From NCBI RefSeq assembly GCF_050389805.1, contig NZ_CP130945.1:2976001-3040000 (forward strand): a DNA stretch of 64,000 nucleotides, written 5' to 3'. This document shows positions 41,987 to 51,086 of the stretch, piece after piece (within the stretch, counting starts at the first letter, position 1; each line of letters opens with the position of its first letter). The translations under genes and the position numbers were made by a program. The notes under the pieces are model-generated. The model worked only from the letters and a program-made list of their open reading frames with translations. It was not told where the DNA came from and made no database searches. The DNA comes from Bacillus_BD sp050389805. GTDB lineage: Bacteria > Bacillota > Bacilli > Bacillales > Cytobacillaceae.

Positions 41987-43852
41987 ATGGATTTAAAGCC
42001 TATCATCCCCTTTGAACCAATATCATCTGATACCATCCCGGTTGGTTCTGAGTGGATTTATCAAATTAAATGGGATGGTGTTCGCATTGTAACCTACTAT
42101 GATGGTAAGAATATTGCGTTATTTAATCGAAAACTTAATGAGCGAACCTACCATTACCCAGAAATCACAAACCAGATTTCCGAATATTTTAAAGGCAAAT
42201 CGGCAATTTTTGACGGCGAAGTCGTGGCCCTTGATTCAAGTGGAAAACCCTCTTTTCACGAAGTGATGCGAAGAGATGGGTTGCGAAATTTAGATAAAGT
42301 CAAATTGGTAAAAAAGGACGTTCCAATTTATTATATGATTTTTGATATTGTATTTTTTAATGGAAATTGGTTGACCGATAGCCCACTACAAGACCGTTTG
42401 TCTATTCTAGAAACTTGCGTAAACCCTACTCCCCATGTTCAGATTGTACCTTCTCAAGACAACGGTAATGCAATCTGGAATGTGGTAAAGGAATATGATT
42501 TAGAGGGAATTGTTTGTAAAAATCTAAACAGTCCCTATCGCATTGATGGCAAAGATAAGGGATGGCAAAAAATAAAAAATTATCATGATCTAATTGCAGT
42601 GATTGCTGGAGTAACTTATCGAGCTGGAATCGTTAATTCTGTCCTTCTCGGTCTGTACGATGACCAAGGGAAACTCTGGTATATTGGACATTGTGGAACT
42701 GGAAAAATGACCGTGAATGATTGGAAAGAACTTACGGTACAGACGGATACATTGAAAATTCCAGATAAACCCTTTTATAATGATCCGGATCGAACGAAAG
42801 GAGTTCAATGGATCCAGCCTGAAATAACAGTAAAAGTCCAATTTATCGAATGGCCTGAAGGGAGGACATTAAGACAGCCTAGTCTTCATGCTATAACGAA
42901 TATTCCTGCGAGTGAATGTACACTACCTAAAAAGAAGTCCGATCATCAACAAAAAGGAATGGATTCAAAAATGGATGAATTTGAGATATCTCATCCAGAA
43001 AAACTGCTTTGGGAACAACCAGCCATAAATAAAAAGGATTATCTCTTCTTTTTACAAGAAATTTATCCTTACATTTCTCCATTTTTAAAAGATCGCCTAT
43101 TAACGGTTATTCGGTATCCGCATGGAATGTTTGGAGAGCCATTCTATCAGAAAAATTGTCCAGATTACGCCCCATCTTATGTACATTCCAAACTATCTGA
43201 AGGGATACACTATATCGTTTGTAATAATGAACAAACGTTTCTATGGTTAGGAAATCAACTAGCTGTTGAATATCATATTCCTTTTAATACTATTTACAGC
43301 AATGGGAGTCCAAGTGAAATTGTATTTGATTTGGATCCACCATCAAAAAATGCTTTTTCATTAGCCATTAAGGCAGCACTTATGATTAAAGAAGTGTTAG
43401 ATCGTTTAAATTTGATTAGTTTTATAAAAACATCTGGAAATAAGGGCTTACAGATTTATATTCCGCTCCCTGAAAACCGTTATTCTTTTGAAGATACGAG
43501 GTTGTTTACCTCATTTATTGCTGATTATTTAATTGCTCAAGATCCTGATTCCTTTACAATTGAACGAATGAAAAAAAACCGCAAAGGCAGATTGTATGTA
43601 GATTATGTACAGCATGCTGAAGGAAAAACCATTATTGCACCTTTTTCACCGAGAGGTACGAACAAAGCGACCGTTGCAACTCCTCTTTTTTGGAATGAGG
43701 TAGAAGAAGGATTGACAATGGAGAAGTTTCAAATTCCCTCCTTGTTACAACGATTAAAGAAAAAAGGAAATCCGTTTGCAGATTTTTTCCATGCCAAAAA
43801 CGAGCAGAAATTTGACCCTGTCTTACAATTTTTGAAAACACAAAAAAAGTAA
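41987..43852 (+). CDS. ligD: DNA ligase D (ligase plus polymerase domains)
   Basis: 621 residues, similar in length to Bacillus LigD. N-terminal ATP-dependent ligase domain (about 1-310) with the nucleotidyl-lysine in IYQIKWDGVRI (Lys 29), ligase motif FDGEVVALDSSG and EGIVCKN. C-terminal primase-polymerase domain (about 325-610) with ISHPEKLLW and EIVFDLDPPSK, whose aspartates bind metal. There is no phosphoesterase domain, as in Bacillus. Partner Ku is divergent with 145 bp between. ATG behind AAAGGAG. Confidence 0.95.
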   Translation: MDLKPIIPFEPISSDTIPVGSEWIYQIKWDGVRIVTYYDGKNIALFNRKLNERTYHYPEITNQISEYFKGKSAIFDGEVVALDSSGKPSFHEVMRRDGLRNLDKVKLVKKDVPIYYMIFDIVFFNGNWLTDSPLQDRLSILETCVNPTPHVQIVPSQDNGNAIWNVVKEYDLEGIVCKNLNSPYRIDGKDKGWQKIKNYHDLIAVIAGVTYRAGIVNSVLLGLYDDQGKLWYIGHCGTGKMTVNDWKELTVQTDTLKIPDKPFYNDPDRTKGVQWIQPEITVKVQFIEWPEGRTLRQPSLHAITNIPASECTLPKKKSDHQQKGMDSKMDEFEISHPEKLLWEQPAINKKDYLFFLQEIYPYISPFLKDRLLTVIRYPHGMFGEPFYQKNCPDYAPSYVHSKLSEGIHYIVCNNEQTFLWLGNQLAVEYHIPFNTIYSNGSPSEIVFDLDPPSKNAFSLAIKAALMIKEVLDRLNLISFIKTSGNKGLQIYIPLPENRYSFEDTRLFTSFIADYLIAQDPDSFTIERMKKNRKGRLYVDYVQHAEGKTIIAPFSPRGTNKATVATPLFWNEVEEGLTMEKFQIPSLLQRLKKKGNPFADFFHAKNEQKFDPVLQFLKTQKK

Positions 43853-43878
43853 GGATAGGTGATTTCACCTATCCTTAC
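43849..43878. terminator. Terminator shared by ligD and dapF
   Basis: GTAAGGATAGGTGA and TCACCTATCCTTAC form a perfect hairpin overlapping both gene ends. Seven T follow on the minus strand. Confidence 0.85.
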
Positions 43879-44855
43879 ATCCATTTTTTTATAAATTCTT
43901 GAGCCACTTTTTCTAGTTTGGCATATTGCTGTGTTTCTTCAAAAACACGTCTTTCACATACCTGAAAACAGTCTGGTTGCTCTTTATGATAGTCTACAGT
44001 TGCCTCATACACATATGTTGCATTCCCAATTAATTCAATCCAATATCCATCGCTCTCTTGATGAACAACACATCGTACTTTTCCACCATCGTTATAAACT
44101 TCTATCGTTTGTTCGGTTTCATGTAAACCACCTAAACACGTCACAAGACTTGATGCGGACATCGCAGTTCCACAGGCATTGGTAAAGCCAACCCCTCTTT
44201 CAAAAGTTCTGACATAAATCGCACCTTTCTCAAGGGGCTTCACGAAACTCACATTGACCCCATCTGGAAAAAATGGATTGTCCCCATTCACAAACTCACT
44301 TAATTGTTTTTGCAAATCAGATTGGATTATATTAGTATCAACAATTGAAACCAAATGTGGATTCGGCACCGCCAATGCTGTAAATGACAGTATTTGAGAA
44401 AGCGAAGGAATTCTTTCATTTTTCAACGTATCCTGTTCCAAGTTTAAAGGTAAATCTGAGATCTGAAAGGAAACGGGTGAAATTTCAACCATATAAGTTG
44501 GGACATTTGGGAAAAGATCGTCTTGTTTTTTTACATGTAAATCAGCTTTCATCGTTTCAATAACAGTCTCTTCTATATTAAACTTTTCACAAACATAGCG
44601 AGCCACACACCTGAGACCATTTCCACACATAGATGCTTCAGACCCATCCGCATTAAATACACGCATTCGAGCTGTTGCTCTTTCACTTTGTAATACAAAT
44701 AATATCCCATCTGCGCCTAGTTGTGCATTGCGATTACATAAGACATTCGCTAGGGTTGCTCGATCATGTTCATTGAAAGTATACTGTCCATCCATTTCAT
44801 CTATTAGTAAAAAATCGTTTCCTGATCCATGACATTTCAATACTTGTATTTTCAT
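43875..44855 (-). CDS. dapF: Diaminopimelate epimerase
   Basis: 326 residues. It converts LL- to meso-diaminopimelate in lysine and cell-wall synthesis. Both catalytic cysteines are seen: MCGNGLRC near residue 76 and TNACGTAMSAS near 225. KCHGSGNDFLLIDEM starts the first lobe. The C-terminal 45 residues (from about residue 280) extend beyond the usual 275-285 length and are of unknown role. Together with dapA (3458) it is the second diaminopimelate gene here, though not co-located. Confidence 0.95.
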   Translation of the reverse strand: MKIQVLKCHGSGNDFLLIDEMDGQYTFNEHDRATLANVLCNRNAQLGADGILFVLQSERATARMRVFNADGSEASMCGNGLRCVARYVCEKFNIEETVIETMKADLHVKKQDDLFPNVPTYMVEISPVSFQISDLPLNLEQDTLKNERIPSLSQILSFTALAVPNPHLVSIVDTNIIQSDLQKQLSEFVNGDNPFFPDGVNVSFVKPLEKGAIYVRTFERGVGFTNACGTAMSASSLVTCLGGLHETEQTIEVYNDGGKVRCVVHQESDGYWIELIGNATYVYEATVDYHKEQPDCFQVCERRVFEETQQYAKLEKVAQEFIKKWM

Positions 44856-44920
44856 TTTATTTCAACCTCTCCTTGCCTCAGCTTGGTGTTTATCTTACCA
44901 TAGATAAGAAAACTTTAGCA

Positions 44921-46171
44921 TTAATGAAGGATCACAGTTTCTTGTTTTTTTTCTCCTTGAAAGGAATCGTTTGTCCAATTTAATGATTCTGCATATAAAC
45001 GGAATAGATCCCTTTCCGTTATATTCAACTTTTTACATTGCTTATTCATAATTTTCCAATCCGCTTGTTCAACCGCTTGAACCAAATCTAAAACATTCCT
45101 GTACTCATTTTCTTTCCCCATTATAGCCTCGTATAACTCATCTTTTATAGGCAACCCTTCTAATACTTCTTCCATCGATTCTTGATTTATTTTCTCAATC
45201 ATAGAAATTAAACCCATTAAATAAAAACAGGAAGGATAAGGTGAACCGATTAATTTGCCTATATATTCACAAAGTTTCGCCCTTGTTAATGTTAACCGGT
45301 TCATTTCTTCAGAAAGTCTTGTTGGAGAATTTAGAGAATATCTAAACATTAAAAGTTGAACCCATTTTTGCACCTCTTCTAATCCAATTAAAGAAATGGC
45401 ATCTTGAATCGAACATACCTTTCCATTTTGGATTGAATTAGAATTAATTAAGCGTAATAATTGTATGGAAAAAGATAAGTCTTTTTCAATTATTTCAACT
45501 AAAGTATCTTCATTCAATATATCTTGAGGAAATTGTGTTAAGATTGGATCGGTTCGAAAAACAGATGGTATCTCATAGGTTGATTCAATTACTGGTTTTG
45601 AAAAAAAATACCCTTGAAATAAGGAATAGCCCCGTCTTTTCGCTTGCTCATACAAATGTGGTTTCTCAATTTTCTCGGCAACTAATTGAAAACCATACTT
45701 TGCTGCCAAACCTTCCATTTCTTGGTGTCTTCTCGTTATCTCATTTGAAAAATCCAAGATTAAATATTTTATACTCGTTAATAAATCGCCTAAAAAGGGA
45801 AAATCAAGATCAATCAACGCTTCATTCAAGATGATATCATAACCTAAGTCTTTTAATTCGCAGACGATATCTACCAATCTTTTACTTAATATTACATCTT
45901 TGGATATTTTCACCACCATTTCTGCTGAATTAAAAAAAGTAGGAAGTTTCTCTTCCAATAATCTTTCTGTAAATTGAATACAGTACTGTTTTCCTTCTGT
46001 TAGGCGATGAAGACCTATATTTAAATGGGTATTAATAATCACTTCAGCTGTTGCTTGATCTCTATCTATATCTGGAAATACGTTGGTTGAATCTTGCCTA
46101 TATAAAAGTTCATACCCAACAATATCTTCATAAATATCATAAATTGGTTGCTTTGCTACATAAACCTTCAT
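44921..46171 (-). CDS. EAL-HDOD signalling protein (YuxH-like), probably catalytically inactive EAL
   Basis: 416 residues from ATG 46171 (MKVYVAKQPIYDIYEDI), behind GGAGGA; an in-frame Met at 46204 is upstream. The N-terminal EAL domain (to about 200) is degenerate: YELLYRQ replaces the catalytic EAL and the DDFGTG motif is absent, so it probably does not hydrolyse c-di-GMP. An HDOD domain follows (about 205-400) with SIQLLRLINS. This matches the YuxH family. Function is unknown; it may sense c-di-GMP or partner proteins. Confidence 0.85.
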   Translation of the reverse strand: MKVYVAKQPIYDIYEDIVGYELLYRQDSTNVFPDIDRDQATAEVIINTHLNIGLHRLTEGKQYCIQFTERLLEEKLPTFFNSAEMVVKISKDVILSKRLVDIVCELKDLGYDIILNEALIDLDFPFLGDLLTSIKYLILDFSNEITRRHQEMEGLAAKYGFQLVAEKIEKPHLYEQAKRRGYSLFQGYFFSKPVIESTYEIPSVFRTDPILTQFPQDILNEDTLVEIIEKDLSFSIQLLRLINSNSIQNGKVCSIQDAISLIGLEEVQKWVQLLMFRYSLNSPTRLSEEMNRLTLTRAKLCEYIGKLIGSPYPSCFYLMGLISMIEKINQESMEEVLEGLPIKDELYEAIMGKENEYRNVLDLVQAVEQADWKIMNKQCKKLNITERDLFRLYAESLNWTNDSFQGEKKQETVILH

Positions 46172-46292
46172 TTTCTCCTCCAACTCTTCAAAAAACATGA
46201 TCATCCTTTACAATCAAACATTATTTTACCTTATAAGAGTAAATAAAGGTGTCGAAAATTGGTAGACTTGTATGAAATATTTATTACAAGTA

Positions 46293-46327
46293 AAAAAGGT
46301 GTAACAATTTTACAGTTACACCTTTTT
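46293..46327 (-). terminator. Terminator of the riboflavin operon
   Basis: On the minus strand AAAAAGGTGTAAC and GTTACACCTTTTTT form a 13-base stem with T-run, just after ribH. Confidence 0.85.
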
Positions 46328-46345
46328 ATTTGTTAATTTATTGTT

Positions 46346-46816
46346 TTATTTGGAGATTTTACGGTATAAATCTGCAAGTTCGATGGCTGTAACTGCTGCG
46401 TCATACCCTTTATTTCCAGCTTTTGTACCTGCTCTTTCTATTGCTTGTTCGATGGTATCGGTTGTTAAGACGCCAAAAATTATTGGTAACCCAGTATCCA
46501 TTCCTGCAGCCGCAACTCCTTTTGCTACTTCACTGCTTACATAGTCAAAGTGCGGTGTTGCACCTCTAATGACAGAACCAAGTGTAATAACCGCATCATA
46601 TTTCTTAGTTTCTGCTAATTTTTGTGCTGTTAATGGAATCTCAAATGCACCTGGGACCCAGAAAATTTCGACATTTTCATCTTCCACTCCATGGCGTTTT
46701 AAAGCATCTTCTGCACCAGCTAATAATCTTCCATTAATAAATTCATTAAATCTTGCAACGACAATGGCTACTTTTAGTCCTGTACCTACTAAATGTCCTT
46801 CAAATACTTTTTTCAT
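46346..46816 (-). CDS. ribH: 6,7-dimethyl-8-ribityllumazine synthase
   Basis: 156 residues. Forms the icosahedral lumazine synthase that joins the RibA and RibB products into lumazine. Signature VARFNEFINGRLLAGAEDAL, VPGAFEIPL near 53, and the RGATPHFDYV segment near 85. Last gene of the operon, 41 bp after ribBA; ATG behind AAGGAGAG. Confidence 0.95.
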   Translation of the reverse strand: MKKVFEGHLVGTGLKVAIVVARFNEFINGRLLAGAEDALKRHGVEDENVEIFWVPGAFEIPLTAQKLAETKKYDAVITLGSVIRGATPHFDYVSSEVAKGVAAAGMDTGLPIIFGVLTTDTIEQAIERAGTKAGNKGYDAAVTAIELADLYRKISK

Positions 46817-46857
46817 TTCATTCTCTCCTTAAAGTTAAAGTTTTATTTCATCCCTTT

Positions 46858-48054
46858 TTAAAGCGATAACATATGACCTAGTTTTTCTTGTTTGGTTTGT
46901 AAATATTTTTTATTTTCCTCTTCAGTTGGAATTTGAATTGGAACTCTCTCAACAACTTCCAATCCATACCCCTTTAAACCAGCAATTTTCCGTGGATTAT
47001 TGGTGAGAAGTCGCATTTTTCTAACCCCTAAGTCCCTTAATATTTGCGCTCCAATTCCATAATCACGAAGATCTGCACCAAATCCAAGTTTATGATTAGC
47101 TTCAACAGTATCGTAGCCTTGCTCTTGCAGCTTATAGGCTTTTAATTTATTAATGAGCCCGATACCTCTTCCCTCCTGCTTCATATAGAGAAGAATTCCT
47201 TGACCTTCTTCTTCAATTTGCGAAAGTGCTGTAGCAAGTTGAGGACCACAATCACATCGTTTCGAACCAAAAACATCTCCAGTTAAACATTCAGAATGTA
47301 CTCGTAAAAGAACGGGATCATTTTCATTAATTTCTCCTTTTACTAGAGCGACATGATCTTTCCCATCCACTAAACTTGTATACCCATATGCTTTAAAGTC
47401 ACCATATGATGTAGGTAATTGAATTTCAACCTCACGTTTTACGTTTGAATCATGATGTTGGAGTCGATATTCAATTAATTGTTCAATGGATACTAGTTTA
47501 AGATCAAATTTTTCGGCGACTTTTTCCAGACTATCCAAACGAGCCATCGTTCCATCATCATTCATTATTTCACAAATGATTCCAATTGGCTCTGAACCAG
47601 CTAACCTTGCAAAATCAATTGCTGCTTCTGTATGTCCAGCACGTCTTAGTACACCACCATCTTTAGCAATTAGTGGAAATACATGACCTGGGCGATTAAA
47701 GTCTGTGGCAACGCATCCTGGATCAAGCATTTTCGCGATTGTTAAATGACGTTCAAACGCACTAATCCCTGTTGTCGTATCTTTATGGTCGATTGTTACA
47801 GTAAAGGCGGTGCCTTTTGCATCGGTATTATGTTCAACCATTGGATGTAAATTTAAGCGGTCCGCTATTTTCTCTGTAACAGGCGTACAGATAAGTCCTC
47901 TTCCTTCTTTCGCCATAAAATTAACCGTTTCTGGTGTAGCATATTGGGCAAGTGCTAAGAAGTCACCCTCATTTTCTCGATCCTCATCGTCCACCACAAT
48001 AATGACTTTCCCTTGTTTTAAATCCTCAATTGCTTCCTCAATAGAATGGAACAT
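46858..48054 (-). CDS. ribBA: Bifunctional DHBP synthase/GTP cyclohydrolase II
   Basis: 398 residues from ATG 48054 (MFHSIEEAIEDLKQGKVI), behind GGAGGAAACCCT; an earlier in-frame Met at 48099 overlaps the ribE end. N-terminal RibB (to about 200) has VDDEDRENEGDF and FNRPGHVFPL near 136. C-terminal RibA has the zinc site SECLTGDVFGSKRCDCG near 250 and KQEGRGIGLINKLKAYKLQ. It makes both precursors of riboflavin. Gap to ribE is 31 bp. Confidence 0.96.
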   Translation of the reverse strand: MFHSIEEAIEDLKQGKVIIVVDDEDRENEGDFLALAQYATPETVNFMAKEGRGLICTPVTEKIADRLNLHPMVEHNTDAKGTAFTVTIDHKDTTTGISAFERHLTIAKMLDPGCVATDFNRPGHVFPLIAKDGGVLRRAGHTEAAIDFARLAGSEPIGIICEIMNDDGTMARLDSLEKVAEKFDLKLVSIEQLIEYRLQHHDSNVKREVEIQLPTSYGDFKAYGYTSLVDGKDHVALVKGEINENDPVLLRVHSECLTGDVFGSKRCDCGPQLATALSQIEEEGQGILLYMKQEGRGIGLINKLKAYKLQEQGYDTVEANHKLGFGADLRDYGIGAQILRDLGVRKMRLLTNNPRKIAGLKGYGLEVVERVPIQIPTEEENKKYLQTKQEKLGHMLSL

Positions 48055-48085
48055 AGGGTTTCCTCCTTTATATACAAATACGGAT

Positions 48086-48736
48086 TTAGTAGAATCCATT
48101 TTCTTTTAAAAATTCAGCGGTAACTCCGCTAGTTTTTGGTCCCGATTCTCTCTTTTGCATAAAGGAATAAAAATATTTTGCCATCACGTCAAATTCCAAA
48201 TTCACGATTTCCCCCTCTTTTTTTAAACCAAGTACGGCTTCCTTTGCCGTGTGGGGGATCAGTGAAACCGTGACAGAATTTGGGCTGGTTCTAAAAATAG
48301 TTAAAGATGTCCCATCAATCGCAATGGATCCTCTCTCTAAAACAAAATGAGAATTTTCAGTAGGGATCTCAATTTCAACTAAAATAGCATTTTCAATATG
48401 AGTCCGTTTGCGAATGATACCCGTACCATCAATATGGCCTGTAACAAAATGTCCGCCAAAACGACCATTTGCCGCCATTGCACGTTCAAGATTCACTTTA
48501 GAACCTTCTTTTAAAGATGAAAGAGATGTATTTTTAAACGTCTCCGGCATAACATCGGCTTCAAAATGATCCTTTGTAAATTTTGTTACAGTTAAACAAA
48601 CACCATTAACAGCAATACTGTCACCAACGTGTAAATCTTTCATGATTTTTTCTGCTTCTATAACTAAAACCAATGTATTTCCTCTATGATTGATTTTTTT
48701 CATTGACCCTAATTCCTCGATTAAACCGGTGAACAT
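48086..48736 (-). CDS. ribE: Riboflavin synthase alpha subunit
   Basis: 216 residues with two duplicated lumazine-binding domains: MFTGLIEELGSM at the N-terminus, SIAVNGVCLTV near 42, FGGHFVTGHIDG near 92, and SIAIDGTSLTI near 136. It converts two lumazines to riboflavin. It is the first gene of the operon under the FMN riboswitch; a ribD (deaminase/reductase) gene expected upstream is not present. ATG just after the AAAGGAGG leader. Confidence 0.95.
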   Translation of the reverse strand: MFTGLIEELGSMKKINHRGNTLVLVIEAEKIMKDLHVGDSIAVNGVCLTVTKFTKDHFEADVMPETFKNTSLSSLKEGSKVNLERAMAANGRFGGHFVTGHIDGTGIIRKRTHIENAILVEIEIPTENSHFVLERGSIAIDGTSLTIFRTSPNSVTVSLIPHTAKEAVLGLKKEGEIVNLEFDVMAKYFYSFMQKRESGPKTSGVTAEFLKENGFY

Positions 48737-48878
48737 ATAGTGGTGGCACCTCCTTTTCTATTAGTGTGAAAAAAGTCAGATAAGGATATCCAAAACATGG
48801 GGAAATTCGAGTGAATGTGGATGGGAAGTTGGTGTTGTAAAAAAGTGAGCAAGTCAAAAACAACCTATTACCTAAATA

Positions 48879-48903
48879 AGCCCCATACGGAAAGTATGGG
48901 GCT
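48879..48903 (-). terminator. Expression-platform terminator of the FMN riboswitch
   Basis: AGCCCCATAC and GTATGGGGCT form a ten-base stem 24 nt long; a T-rich tail follows on the minus strand. It lies between the aptamer and ribE. Confidence 0.8.
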
Positions 48904-48961
48904 AAAAAAGCAATACGAAATAAACGTATAAAAAGAAAATTTTTTAACGTTGCGATCCATA

Positions 48962-49101
48962 TCTTTCTCCCATCCAGACTTTTACTGTCGGTTTTGGAAT
49001 TGCACCAAATCCACCGTTTTCATGTAACATGAACCCGGGTCACGGACTTTGAGGTAACCCTCATCACCGCCGGTTGGGAATTTCACCCTACCCCGAAAGA
49101 T
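48962..49101 (-). ncRNA. FMN riboswitch (RFN element)
   Basis: On the minus strand the RFN blocks follow in order: CTTTCGGGG, AGGGTGAAATTCCC, AACCGGCGGTGA, CAAAGTCCGTGACC, GGTGGATTTGGTGCAATTCC, CCGACAGTAAAAGTCTGGAT and GGGAGAAAGAT. The ends pair to close P1. FMN binding switches the rib operon off by the terminator at 48879. Confidence 0.96.
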
Positions 49102-49249
49102 TTTTCTTATTTGATTTGTGTTCATTATCATTGATAAACCATATGTTGTCAAGAATGAAACACACCGCTTTTGAACGGATGTATCTTTTTTAAGAAAAAA
49201 TTCCCTGTTTTGTCACATTCTTTTCATAAGGATGGGATTGGAATACTTT

Positions 49250-50023
49250 TTAATGATTGTGATACGCATATTTTAAAATAAGAATACAGTAAATATGTAA
49301 TTTTTCCTCTTTTGATAGATTATAATGCTTTAAAACAGGAGTATTCCCATCAACAAACCGCTCCCCCCAATTAAGTGGGATCCAGCCTACTTCAACTTGC
49401 CCTACTTTTTGTTTATTATTTTGTGCCCAGATCGAAAACTCTTGCATAATTCCATCTTTCTTGACTTGATACCGGTGATGTCCAAAAGTACAACTGTTTT
49501 TATCCCATTTCCCCTGAATCACTACACCTTGATTGTCTAGTGTAATGATTTGAATTCGATCTCGCTTCAGCAAAAATATAGCAAGAGGGTTATCATGGTG
49601 GTCATATAAGCCATACCGTTTTTCTATCCATTGTTCAACAAATGCTGGTGTAAACCAACGATACCAAACCGAGGATACATCTCTTAATTCACCTGCTTTA
49701 AATCCATTGGGTTCAAATAATTGAAGTCTTAGTGTCGGAGCAGGTAAAAATGTAAGCAATAATTGGGGTACTGTCAGTAAATCGATTTCAGACTGAACTT
49801 CTTCTTCATTTAATTTTACCAATTTTGCTCGATTTTGATTAAGACGATATTTTTGAAAACAGAAAAAGCTATAGAGTAAAAAAGGGATGACTAACAAGAT
49901 CATTTTCTTATGATTTGAAATTAAGACAATATACGACATGAACGCACTTGCTGGGATTAAAGCGACTAAACTAGCATGAATGGATACTGTGGCATTTTGT
50001 TCGTAGTATTCACGAATATTCAT
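49250..50023 (-). CDS. Hypothetical membrane-anchored protein
   Basis: 257 residues from ATG 50023 (MNIREYYEQNATVSIHAS) behind GGGGTG. Two hydrophobic helices lie within residues 16-55, then a mostly soluble domain of about 200 residues with Trp and Tyr-rich stretches (SSVWYRWFTPAFVEQWIEKR). I recall no family. It has no cysteine or catalytic motif. Upstream is DUF4870 gene 50158 on the same strand. Confidence 0.6.
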   Translation of the reverse strand: MNIREYYEQNATVSIHASLVALIPASAFMSYIVLISNHKKMILLVIPFLLYSFFCFQKYRLNQNRAKLVKLNEEEVQSEIDLLTVPQLLLTFLPAPTLRLQLFEPNGFKAGELRDVSSVWYRWFTPAFVEQWIEKRYGLYDHHDNPLAIFLLKRDRIQIITLDNQGVVIQGKWDKNSCTFGHHRYQVKKDGIMQEFSIWAQNNKQKVGQVEVGWIPLNWGERFVDGNTPVLKHYNLSKEEKLHIYCILILKYAYHNH

Positions 50024-50157
50024 AGAATTGCACCCCAATCAATCATTAAACATTTCTTTTCTATTAATATTCTATGAAATGAATCCAACCTATATGTTTT
50101 TAATAGAAAAATTGAAAGTAAAAAACTACCTTCGTATACGAAGGTAGTTTAGCTTAA

Positions 50158-50481
50158 TTATCGAATGAGTCGAAAAACCAATGGAATTCGATACATCTCC
50201 CCGTTATAGGATTTAATCGCAGCAACAATTGTAAAGATAAAGGCTAAAATGCCAACGATCCAAATCGTTAGGAAACCGATAAGAAGAATCATTAAAATGG
50301 TACTTGCAATGGAATACACTGAATAAGAAATTAAAAAATTGAAATATTCCTTCCCATGATAGTCAACAAAAAGTGAATCTTCTCTTTTAATTAACCAAAT
50401 AATTAAAGGTCCAATAAAAACTGTGAAAAAACTAGACACATAAATCAACATAGCTAACAATCTTTCATCTTTAGATGGCAT
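50158..50481 (-). CDS. DUF4870 (Tic20-like) membrane protein
   Basis: 107 residues from ATG 50481 (MPSKDERLLAMLIYVSSF) behind GGGGAGAG; an in-frame Met at 50526 lies upstream. Three membrane helices with the signature FIGPLIIWLIKREDSLFVDY then HGKEYFNFLISY of the DUF4870 family. Its function is unknown. Confidence 0.85.
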   Translation of the reverse strand: MPSKDERLLAMLIYVSSFFTVFIGPLIIWLIKREDSLFVDYHGKEYFNFLISYSVYSIASTILMILLIGFLTIWIVGILAFIFTIVAAIKSYNGEMYRIPLVFRLIR

Positions 50482-50802
50482 AAAATTCTCTCCCCTTCTA
50501 TAATTAAATGTTTCCAATGGCAACATTTTCGTTCATTTTGTTTTCCTTTTATTTTACGTACTATAATTAAAAAGGATTCAAGATTTTTCATTTTGTTATA
50601 GTTCTTGTCTTTATTGAATAGAATTTATTTAAAAACCACTTCATTTACCCCATTATTTTTGGAAACTTTCACCGTTTTGCTCTTAAACACATATATTGTT
50701 TAAGCAAAATCCACAAAATGCATGCATTAAAAATTGAAGTGTTTTTTCCATCATTTATTCACGATTTATTAACATTTTTTTAAGAAAAAACCTATTTTCA
50801 TA

Positions 50803-50830
50803 TTGGTACTTTTTTTGTAAAATGTAAATA
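50803..50830 (+). promoter_or_regulatory. Candidate promoter of the acetyltransferase leader
   Basis: TTGGTA, 16-bp spacer and TAAATA, giving a leader of about 250 nt before the gene at 51087. Moderate match. Confidence 0.35.
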
Positions 50831-50839
50831 GAAAGATCG

Positions 50840-51076
50840 TGAATTTCACTCCATCTTTCCCACAAAAGAGTAGACAACCTAAACATATCCTCCGCATTTG
50901 CGGGGTTTCAAAATATCATATTTGTTTTTGGAATAGGGAAGGCAAATGGTGCGCCACCAGTCAATCTGGTTCTAGTGGGTTCGATTCCCACCCCGAAATT
51001 TTTTAGTAACTTTTATAAAAAATTTCGAGGGTGGGAATAGTCTCTTTCGCATGAGCTACAACTGCCCTCATAAGGA
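50840..51076 (+). other. Structured leader with T-arm-like hairpin and competing 21-bp stem
   Basis: Hairpins in order: GAAAGAT/ATCTTTC near 50832-50862, CCGCATTTGCGG near 50892, ACCAG/CTGGT near 50955, and GTGGG-TTCGATT-CCCAC (50975-50991), identical in form to a tRNA T arm. The right arm of the last can instead pair with 51017-51038 in a stem of about 21 base pairs. No full tRNA can be drawn (no matching acceptor 5' strand). It is a candidate cis-regulatory RNA for the gene at 51087. Confidence 0.5.
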
Positions 51077-51086
51077 GGCTGTATCC

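Noticed and set aside
50940..51000. Possible tRNA-Sec (selC) to match the selenoprotein candidate
   Set aside because: Only a T-arm-like hairpin is present. No acceptor 5' strand, no anticodon loop with TCA in the right place and no 3' CCA or GCCA.
51017..51045. T-box riboswitch before the acetyltransferase
   Set aside because: AGGGTGG matches the start of the T-box motif, but ACCGCG does not follow, no terminator is seen, and no Stem I specifier can be drawn with confidence.
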